Assembly: GCA_002404155.1 (NCBI GenBank)
Contig: DHJC01000041.1
Span: forward strand, 1 to 34,457
Source: Chloroflexi bacterium UBA4730
Lineage (GTDB): Bacteria > Chloroflexota > Limnocylindria > P2-11E
Direction of reading: 5' to 3'
DNA: 34,457 nt
The translations under genes and the position numbers were made by a program. Shown here in pieces: positions 1 through 5,885 of the stretch. Within the stretch, counting starts at the first letter, position 1; each line of letters begins with the position of its first letter. Under the pieces are notes generated by a model, which did no database searches, was not told where the DNA came from, and saw only the letters and a program-made list of their open reading frames with translations.

Positions 1-18
1 CTAGCTGGGCGTCTCGGC

Positions 19-282
19 CTATGCCGGAGTGAGGATCACGATCGTGTCGGATTTGACGCCGTCGAACTTCATGGCCTCGGCTGCCGCCGGGGACTGTAGC
101 GCCGTTTGGAAGGCCTCCATGCTCGGTACTTCCACGATCAGGCCGACTCGCTTGCTCTTCGCTCGGTCGACGACGAAGGTGCGCGCCGTCATCCCGAGGG
201 GCCCAAACAACTCCATCCGGCGGGGTGAGCTGAGCCAGTGATCAACATTGTCAACGTCGTGAAGAATCATCAAGGTCATCAT
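19..282 (-). CDS. Small conserved protein, probable dimeric alpha/beta-barrel fold
   Basis: An 87-residue protein starting at the first of two tandem ATG codons. GGAGG lies 7 nt upstream of that start on the minus strand, so the start is well supported. The sequence has the alternating strand/helix character of short ferredoxin-like (dimeric alpha/beta-barrel) proteins: an MMTLMILHDV strand, a GLIVEVPSMEAFQTAL strand-helix unit and a terminal DTIVILTPA strand. I recognise the pattern as a conserved hypothetical of high-GC soil bacteria but know no reaction for it. It has no signal peptide or membrane segment, so it is probably cytoplasmic. Upstream lies a hairpin and a partial tRNA-Ser, so its ancestral neighbourhood has been disturbed. 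Existence is fairly sure; fold is inferred. Confidence 0.75.
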   Translation of the reverse strand: MMTLMILHDVDNVDHWLSSPRRMELFGPLGMTARTFVVDRAKSKRVGLIVEVPSMEAFQTALQSPAAAEAMKFDGVKSDTIVILTPA

Positions 283-299
283 TTCATTTCCTCCGCTAA

Positions 300-335
300 C
301 CGGCTGTGCCGTTCGGGGGTCAGCCTAGCAGCCGG
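300..335. repeat. Inverted repeat CCGGCTG/CAGCCGG beside the tRNA-Ser fragment
   Basis: CCGGCTG at 300-306 and CAGCCGG at 329-335 form a perfect 7-bp inverted repeat around 22 nt. It lies between the tRNA-Ser 5' fragment and the start of the small protein at 282. There is no T-run on either side, so a simple intrinsic terminator is not supported. It occupies the place where the tRNA anticodon arm should begin. Confidence 0.5.
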
Positions 336-360
336 CATTCGACCGCTCTGCCACCCCTCC
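335..360 (-). other. 5' part of a tRNA-Ser (acceptor 5' strand plus D arm), rest missing
   Basis: On the minus strand GGAGGGG (360-354) is followed by TG and a canonical class II D arm, GCAGAGCGGTCGAATGC (351-335). This is typical of the first 26 nt of bacterial tRNA-Ser. No anticodon arm, long variable arm or T arm follows; the sequence enters a hairpin and then the small gene at 282. GGAGGGG would pair exactly with the CCCCTCC at the end of the tRNA-Ser(TGA) 3' fragment at 34049-34055, but the two halves lie on opposite strands about 33.6 kb apart. Probably a broken tRNA left by integration or rearrangement. Confidence 0.55.
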
Positions 361-361
361 G

Positions 362-701
362 ATGCATCATGACGATGAGAGCTTCCATCCTGGCGCCGGC
401 CCCAGCGGACGCGATCTGGAACCTCACGCTGCCGGCGACGTTCGGTCGCCAACTCCCGCGCCGCCGCGATCTGCTCCGGCTCGCGGTCGACACCAACCAC
501 CTCGCCGGGTGCGACGCGAGCTGCGAGCCGCCGCGCGATCGCGCCCGTTCCGCAGCCGACGTCGATCGCGCGCATCCCGGGGCTCACCGCAGGAAGGAAG
601 GTCTCGCCGCCGAGGAGCTCAGCTTGCGCTTCGAGGCGCTGTCTTTCGCTCACGTCGACACCGTGCAAATAGTGGCGGCATGGATGTGCGGTCGGCGTCA
701 T
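362..701 (-). pseudogene. SAM-dependent methyltransferase, frameshifted and truncated
   Basis: Reading leftward from the ATG at 701, the frame encodes a class I SAM methyltransferase N-terminus. Motif I is AIDVGCGTGAIARRLA, followed by an acidic motif II, VVGVDREPEQIAAARELA. After the ELATE segment the family pattern continues only in another frame (NVAGSVRFQIASA), which shows a frameshift. The coding similarity then ends at the tRNA-Ser fragment at 360, removing the remaining half of the fold including substrate-binding parts. With the binding motif present but the rest gone, it cannot be an active enzyme. The frameshift is seen directly; the family is established by motif; the loss by insertion or rearrangement is inferred. 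Confidence 0.6.
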
Positions 702-1073
702 CGGCAATCGCCGGGCGGAGACCCGCCAAGTCGTTCTGTTCCTCTTTGCACGACTGCCGACGATACGGCAGCCCACCAGACCAAGAGCTTCGGACTCGGA
801 AAAGGAAGAGATGATCTTCGTCGGTCGCAGGCGGATGTCGAGGGAGCTGAGGTAGCACACGGGTAGTTCGTACCAGATTCGAACCGGTGGTCCTCTGCCT
901 TGTGACGCACATCCCTGGTACGGCTCGCGCATCGACTTCGGGCCGATTCTTGAGCGCACAAAAGCATCGCGGACGGGATAGAGAAACGCACTAGTAGTAA
1001 GCGTCGAATCCACCGGCGCTGACGAGGCTACCGCGTCACGCTGCCAAGCGATGGTCCAAGGACCGCGACAAGG
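702..1073. other. Gene-free interval holding a partial tRNA
   Basis: Between the methyltransferase remnant and the ParB/methyltransferase gene I see no convincing gene on either strand. The one recognisable item is the tRNA-Val-like 3' part at 862-907. This makes the interval a likely left boundary of the phage-derived pair that follows. Confidence 0.5.
862..907 (-). other. 3' part of a tRNA, probably tRNA-Val(CAC); candidate attachment-site scar
   Basis: On the minus strand a T arm ACCGG-TTCGAAT-CTGGT (888-872) is preceded by a CAC-containing anticodon loop and a variable region, and followed by acceptor-like ACGAACT plus A. The matching 5' acceptor (AGTTCGT) and D arm are absent upstream on that strand, so only the anticodon-to-3'-end part is present. 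This is the portion usually duplicated when tyrosine integrases insert at tRNA genes. It sits about 170 bp before a phage methyltransferase-terminase pair. The isotype is tentative because the anticodon stem is incomplete. Confidence 0.45.
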
Positions 1074-2411
1074 ATGAGTGCCGCGGCGCAAGACATGTCG
1101 TCGACGCTGCCGAAGGGTCGCACCCGCCTGCGAGTCGCGGATCTCCGACTGTCCGACCGCAACCCGCGGACGATCTCGACCGCCCGGCTCGAGAACCTGA
1201 AACGCAGCCTCCAGCAGGACCGTGCATTCCTCGACGCGCGGCCGCTGCTCGTCAACTCGTACCCCGGCCGGGAGAACATCGTCATCGCCGGCAACATGCG
1301 CCTGCGCGCGGCTCAAGACCTCGGCTGGGAAGAGGTTCCGGTGCTCGTGGTCTCGCTCCCGCCCGACGTCGAAGCGCAGTGGAACCTCAAGGACAACAAC
1401 CAGTGGGGCGACTATGACGACGGGACCCTCGCCGAGATCCTCCACGGCCTCGATGTCTCGGGGGTCGATATCGGCCTGCTCGGTTTCACCAGCGACGAGG
1501 TCGAGCGTCTGCTCGCTCTGGTCGGTATCGGCGTGGACGCGGACGATGAGGGCTTCGACCCGACGCCGCCGGCTCAGCCGACCTCGCAGCCTGGCGACGT
1601 CTACGTTCTCGGCCCGCACCGCCTCGCCTGCGGCGACGGTCGCGATCAGATCGTCTGGCATGCGCTGATGAGCGCGATCGCGCCAGCCACGTGGGCCGAC
1701 GCGATGTGGACCGATCCACCGTACGGGGTCGATCTCCAGGCCGACGGACAGAGCGCCATCCGCGGCGACCGACCATCGGAGTTCGGTCCGCTGCTCGATG
1801 ACGTGCTCGTGAACGCCGATCGCTGGCTGCGCCCCGGCGGACCGGTCTACATGACCGGGCCGAGCGGCCGGCTCGGGGCAGAGTTCGTTCGGGCATGGGC
1901 GCGCGTCGGATGGCACCTCGCGCAGTCGCTCGTTTGGGTGAAGAACGCATTCGTTCCCGGCCGCTCCGACTACCACCATCAGCACGAGGCGATCTACTAC
2001 GGCTGGAAGACCGGCGCATCGCACGCCTGGATCGGCGGATTCGACAAGGCATCGGTCATCGATGACGAACCGGATGTGTCGCGGATGCGGCGCGAGGACC
2101 TTGTTGCGCTCGTCAAGCAGCTGCGGAACGCGCGTTCGACTGACGTGCTCCGCGAGGACAAGACCCGCCACAACGACCTGCACCCGACGATGAAGCCGAC
2201 CGGCCTGATCCGCCACCTGCTCGCGAACTCGACCCGCCGCGGTGATGTCGTGCTCGACCCCTTCGCCGGGAGCGGCAGCACGCTGGTCGCCTGCGAGCTG
2301 CTGGGCCGACGTGCCGCGCTGATCGAGCTCGAGCCCCGCTTCTGCGATGTCATCGCCCGTCGCTGGTCGGAGCTCTCGCCAAGGAACACGGCCGAACTGG
2401 TGCGGCCATGA
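1074..2411 (+). CDS. ParB-domain-containing DNA N6-adenine/N4-cytosine methyltransferase, phage type
   Basis: A 445-residue protein. Residues ~17-90 form a ParB/Srx-like N-terminal domain with the VIAGNMRLRAAQDLGW signature, as in phage and GTA-associated methylases. The C-terminal half is a site-specific DNA methyltransferase with DPPY at 214-217 as the catalytic motif and DPFAGSGS from residue 395 as the SAM-binding motif. DPPY before FAGSG indicates the beta-class order. It transfers a methyl group from SAM to DNA; the recognition site is unknown. No restriction partner is adjacent, so it is an orphan, probably protecting or marking phage DNA. The stop overlaps the terminase ATG (ATGA), implying translational coupling. 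The start at 1074 has no strong Shine-Dalgarno; ATG at 1095 is an alternative. Confidence 0.88.
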   Translation: MSAAAQDMSSTLPKGRTRLRVADLRLSDRNPRTISTARLENLKRSLQQDRAFLDARPLLVNSYPGRENIVIAGNMRLRAAQDLGWEEVPVLVVSLPPDVEAQWNLKDNNQWGDYDDGTLAEILHGLDVSGVDIGLLGFTSDEVERLLALVGIGVDADDEGFDPTPPAQPTSQPGDVYVLGPHRLACGDGRDQIVWHALMSAIAPATWADAMWTDPPYGVDLQADGQSAIRGDRPSEFGPLLDDVLVNADRWLRPGGPVYMTGPSGRLGAEFVRAWARVGWHLAQSLVWVKNAFVPGRSDYHHQHEAIYYGWKTGASHAWIGGFDKASVIDDEPDVSRMRREDLVALVKQLRNARSTDVLREDKTRHNDLHPTMKPTGLIRHLLANSTRRGDVVLDPFAGSGSTLVACELLGRRAALIELEPRFCDVIARRWSELSPRNTAELVRP

Positions 2412-4264
2412 GTCAGAACCCGCCGCACCGCCCGCTGCCAGACCTCGCGGCTGAGACGACCGAGGCGATTGCGAACCTCGTCCGCGCCGGCAACCGCCCC
2501 GTGGCGGCGGCGATGGCAAAGGGCATCTCCGAGCGGACCTTCTTCCGCTGGATGGCGCGCGGCCAGGCGGCGGAGGCCCGCGCGCAGGATGGCCTCGACG
2601 TGCCCGAGGACGAGGTGCGCTTCTGGCAATTCTGGCGGCGGCTCAAGCAGGCTGAGCGCGAGAGCGAGGTCGTTGCGGTGTCCTATCTGACGAAGGCCAT
2701 GCCATCGACACCGACGGCCGTGCTCGCGTGGCTCGAGCGTCGCTTTCCCCGCGAGTGGAGCCGCACTGAGCGCCACGAGCTGAGCGGGCCCGACGGCACC
2801 CCGGTCCAGGTCGAGGACTTCCGCGCCCGCCTCACCGAGCGCGCCGAGCGCATCGCCGCGCGGTTGCTCGAGGCGATCGGCCTCACCGAGCGCGCCGAGC
2901 GCATCGCCGCCCTGATGCCGACGCCCACGCCGGAGGAACGCTCCGTCGCGGAGCGGATCGCGCTCCTGTCAGCGGCGGAGCGTGAACGCATCTTCGCCGG
3001 GCTCACGGCGGAGGAAGCCGAGCGCCTCTATTACGACTGGGCGTATTGGGCCCGGCCCAGCCAGCTGCCGCCGCCGGGAACCTGGATCGTCTGGCTGATC
3101 CTGAGCGGCCGGGGCGGCGGCAAGACCCGCACCGGTGCCGAGACGATCATCCACTGGTCCGAGGACAACGACCTCATGGCCCTGGTCGGTCGCACCGCCG
3201 CGGACGTGCGCGACATCATGGTCGAGGGCGAGAGCGGCATCCTGCGCTGCGCCCCACCCTGGAACCGCCCCGAGTACGAGCCGTCGAAGCGCAAACTCAC
3301 CTGGCCGAACGGCGCGGTCGCCCACTGCTACGGCGCGGACGAACCGGCCCTGCTGCGCGGCCCGCAGCACAAGAAGGGTTGGGTCGATGAGCTCGCGAGC
3401 TTCCGGTACGACGAGGCCTTCGACAACTTCCTGCTCGGCCTGCGGCTCGGGGATCATCCGCAGGTCGTGGTAACGACGACACCGAAGCCGCGCAAGCAGC
3501 TGATCTCACTGATGAAGGACCCCACCACCCACGTCACCCGCGGCACAACGTATGAGAACCTGCAGAACCTGGCCGACGCGTTCCGCGAGAAGGTCATCCG
3601 CCGCTATGAGGGCACCCGCCTGGGTCGTCAGGAACTAATGGCGGAGGTCCTGACCGACGTGCCGGGGGCGCTCTGGACGCTGGACCTCATCGATGCGACC
3701 CGGGTACGTGACACGCCGCCGCTCGTCGAAGTGGTCGTCGCGATCGACCCGATGGCCCGCGCCGGCAACCGCGACGACGCGGACGACGATGGGCCCGGCG
3801 CGGAGACCGGCATCGTCGTGGCCGGTCAGGGCGAGGACGGGCATGGCTACGTCTTGGAGGATGCCACGACCCGCGGGGCTCCGGGGCAGTGGGCGACCGC
3901 GGCGATCGCGGCCTATCGCCGACATCAGGCCGACCGGATCGTGGGCGAGGTCAACAACGGCGGCGACATGGTCGGCTACACCCTCGCGACGATTGATCCC
4001 CGGGTGCCGTTCTCGGCGGTGTGGGCCAGCCGCGGCAAGTACACCCGGGCCGAACCGGTGAGCGCGCTCTACGCGCGGCGCTGGTGCCACCACGTCGGCA
4101 TCTTCCCCGAACTCGAGGAGCAACTGACGACGTGGGTACCCGGGGAGCGCTCACCGGACCGCATGGACGCGCTCGTGTGGGCCCTCTCCGCGCTCTTCTA
4201 CCCGACCGAGGAGGAAGAGATCACGCTCGTCTACGACAGCCCGGTCACGATCTCCCCGTACTGA
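2408..4264 (+). CDS. Phage terminase large subunit with a small-subunit-like N-terminal region
   Basis: A 618-residue DNA-packaging motor. Residues ~1-130 resemble a terminase small subunit or HTH DNA-binding segment (GISERTFFRWMARG, then AVLAWLERRFPREWS). The large-subunit ATPase follows: Walker A SGRGGGKT at 233-240 and Walker B ending in VDE at 326-328. The RNase H-like nuclease has acidic residues D447 (AIDP) and D587 (DRMDALVWA). Large terminases are usually 400-550 residues without the N-terminal part, so this looks like a fusion of the two subunits. At the seam a 29-bp direct repeat encodes LTERAERIA twice. It overlaps the methyltransferase by 4 bp. No portal, protease or capsid gene follows, so the packaging module is orphaned, either a prophage remnant or a gene-transfer-agent-like relic. 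Confidence 0.9.
   Translation: MSQNPPHRPLPDLAAETTEAIANLVRAGNRPVAAAMAKGISERTFFRWMARGQAAEARAQDGLDVPEDEVRFWQFWRRLKQAERESEVVAVSYLTKAMPSTPTAVLAWLERRFPREWSRTERHELSGPDGTPVQVEDFRARLTERAERIAARLLEAIGLTERAERIAALMPTPTPEERSVAERIALLSAAERERIFAGLTAEEAERLYYDWAYWARPSQLPPPGTWIVWLILSGRGGGKTRTGAETIIHWSEDNDLMALVGRTAADVRDIMVEGESGILRCAPPWNRPEYEPSKRKLTWPNGAVAHCYGADEPALLRGPQHKKGWVDELASFRYDEAFDNFLLGLRLGDHPQVVVTTTPKPRKQLISLMKDPTTHVTRGTTYENLQNLADAFREKVIRRYEGTRLGRQELMAEVLTDVPGALWTLDLIDATRVRDTPPLVEVVVAIDPMARAGNRDDADDDGPGAETGIVVAGQGEDGHGYVLEDATTRGAPGQWATAAIAAYRRHQADRIVGEVNNGGDMVGYTLATIDPRVPFSAVWASRGKYTRAEPVSALYARRWCHHVGIFPELEEQLTTWVPGERSPDRMDALVWALSALFYPTEEEEITLVYDSPVTISPY
2831..2910 (+). repeat. Direct repeat of 29 bp inside the terminase gene
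   Basis: The same 29 bp, beginning CTCACCGAGCGCGCCGAGCG, occurs at 2831-2859 and 2882-2910. The period is 51 bp, exactly 17 codons, so the frame is kept and LTERAERIA appears twice. It lies between the small-subunit-like and ATPase regions and suggests a slippage duplication at a fusion seam. Confidence 0.85.
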
Positions 4265-4310
4265 AACCGACCGTCGCTGGGCCAGCAACAGTGGAGACGC
4301 TTGGATAGGC

Positions 4311-5495
4311 TTATCGGCGGAGCCAGACGCTCGCGTGTGCGGGCTGCACCGTCTCGCGCACCGCCTGGAGTAGATCGGCGCGCACGGATTCGAGGTCGAC
4401 CTCGTCGCGTAGACGTCCGGCGAACGCATCGAGCGTCCGCTCGGCGTCGTAGCGCGACCGGTAGAAGCGCCGGTCGACGGCGGCCCGGATCCGCCTCCGG
4501 ACGGGCTGGAACAGCGCGACGACGGCGAGGGTCGAGATCGCGACCGCGACGCCGTTCCCCGCGATGAACGGCGCGAGGATCGTTTGGAACAGCGCGACGC
4601 CGCCGATGTACGCCGCGAGCAGCACCGCCGACACTGCCGCGTACACGAGGGTGCGCCGGATGAGGACGTCGATGTCGTACAGCCGGTAGCGGAAGATCGC
4701 GATGGCGATCGCGATCGGCAGCGTCCCCAGGACCACGAACGCCAACGGGAAGAGCCAGGTGCCCAAGTCGCCGGGGATGGCGTTGCCGAGGACGATGAGC
4801 ACGAATGCGAGCGTGCCGCTGTACGCGAGCCACTTGATCTGTTCGCGTTCGACCGCGGACGAGCGCCGATAGCGGATGAACAGCGACACCGGCCCGACGA
4901 ATACGATCGGGAACGTCGATGCGTCGGCGAACTGGGCGATCGAGGTCACGAACTGACCGAGCGGCCCATGGAGCGCGAACGGATTGGCGATGACGAACGC
5001 GGGCGACGGACCGGGCCCCACCGGAACCGGGACGTCCTTGAGGAAATCCACGAGCGTGATCAAGACCACGCCGGCGACGACAGCGCGTTCGAGCCAGGTC
5101 CAGCGGCCGCCGAGCCCGTGGCCCGAGGGGAAGAACAGCAGCATGAGCACCGCGAGCGCGATCCCCGGAGTGAAGCCGATCTGCGCGTACGCGGCGGCGA
5201 CTTCCCCGCCAGGAAGATGGCCGGGATCGCGGACCAGCGCGAGCCACCCGTACGCGCCACCGGCGAAGGTGAGCCCGAAGACGACACCGGAGCCGCTCAG
5301 CAGCCAGCCCACGGCGTTGCGCGGGACCCGGGCGATGAGGAGGGCGCCGACGAGCGCGAACGGCGAGAGGGCGACCGGGACGATGACGAAGGTGCCGAAG
5401 TACTCGATGAGGGCGACGTCGACGATCAGCAGCGCGACCGCGGCGAAGGCCACCAGCGCGGCGGCGGCACGGTTCACCGGGCACTCCGCAGCCAC
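4311..5495 (-). CDS. Multi-spanning membrane protein resembling a histidine-kinase sensor region, no kinase domain
   Basis: A 394-residue protein with about eight to ten hydrophobic segments through residue ~315, the first near residues 10-30. It then has a cytoplasmic tail with a basic, dimerisation-like stretch (QPVRRRIRAAVDRRFYRSRYDA) and ends ETVQPAHASVWLRR. Proteins with this layout and ending are common in Chloroflexota and Actinobacteria. They resemble the sensor half of LytS-type or 7TM kinases but lack HisKA and HATPase domains. The function is unknown; membrane sensing is inferred. It converges on the terminase gene, with only 46 bp between the stops. Its ATG overlaps the end of a truncated paralogue upstream, so the two were once tandem genes. 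Confidence 0.8.
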   Translation of the reverse strand: MAAECPVNRAAAALVAFAAVALLIVDVALIEYFGTFVIVPVALSPFALVGALLIARVPRNAVGWLLSGSGVVFGLTFAGGAYGWLALVRDPGHLPGGEVAAAYAQIGFTPGIALAVLMLLFFPSGHGLGGRWTWLERAVVAGVVLITLVDFLKDVPVPVGPGPSPAFVIANPFALHGPLGQFVTSIAQFADASTFPIVFVGPVSLFIRYRRSSAVEREQIKWLAYSGTLAFVLIVLGNAIPGDLGTWLFPLAFVVLGTLPIAIAIAIFRYRLYDIDVLIRRTLVYAAVSAVLLAAYIGGVALFQTILAPFIAGNGVAVAISTLAVVALFQPVRRRIRAAVDRRFYRSRYDAERTLDAFAGRLRDEVDLESVRADLLQAVRETVQPAHASVWLRR

Positions 5496-5629
5496 ACACT
5501 CGCGTGGGCTGGCTGCATCGTGTCGTTGACCACTCCGACGAGCTCGCGTTCGAGCGCGTCCAGGTCGACCGGTCGCGAAACTCGCGAGGCGAATGCGACG
5601 AGCCCGAGCTCGGCCGCATGCCGCTGCAT
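5474..5629 (-). pseudogene. C-terminal remnant of a tandem paralogue of the multi-spanning membrane protein
   Basis: About 50 residues in this frame (RHAAELGLVAFASRV through TMQPAHASVWLRSAR) match the tail of the neighbouring 394-residue protein position by position: AERTLDAFAGRL versus AELGLVAFASRV, and QPAHASVWLR shared. The membrane part is missing: upstream of about 5629 the reading frame becomes unrelated and runs into the palindromic element at 5728. The stop codon overlaps the start region of the intact copy, the spacing expected of tandem genes in one operon. The remnant is seen in the sequence; deletion of the 5' part together with the arrival of the palindromic element is inferred. 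Confidence 0.65.
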
Positions 5630-5727
5630 CCGCATCGGAGAAACGTTACCTAAGCCCCGTCCAGAAAGCGTTACGGGCCGCGTTACCGCCGCTTGCGAAA
5701 GTCCGGCAACGCCGGAGCGGGGCTTCA

Positions 5728-5751
5728 TACACAAAACGTGCGTTTCGTGGT
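5728..5751. repeat. Imperfect palindrome, copy A (TACACAAA...TTTCGTGGT)
   Basis: A 24-bp imperfect dyad running from TACACAAA through a CG-nn-CG centre to TTTCGTGGT. A closely matching copy lies at 17330 and a looser one at 8439. This copy sits between the truncated membrane-protein paralogue and the histidine kinase, exactly where homology breaks. It could be an insertion-sequence end, a recombination site or an operator. Confidence 0.55.
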
Positions 5752-5885
5752 CGCGCCCGAGCACCGTTTACGACTTCCGACGAATCCCGTCGGCACGTCG
5801 TCAGCGCGGCTCACGTCGAGATGGGCGTCGCCGTTCTCAGGACGACTCACCGCGGGCTTGTCGGAGCGCGATACTGCGCGCACCA

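Noticed and set aside
279..2519. Very long minus-strand open frame (746 codons) opposite the ParB-methyltransferase
   Set aside because: Arg/Pro-rich antisense of a clear gene; only its last part matches a real family, the methyltransferase remnant, which is listed separately.
4584..5885. Long plus-strand open frame upstream of and in frame with the histidine kinase
   Set aside because: It is antisense to the multi-TM gene and has low-complexity charged content; only the part from about 5886 looks genuine.
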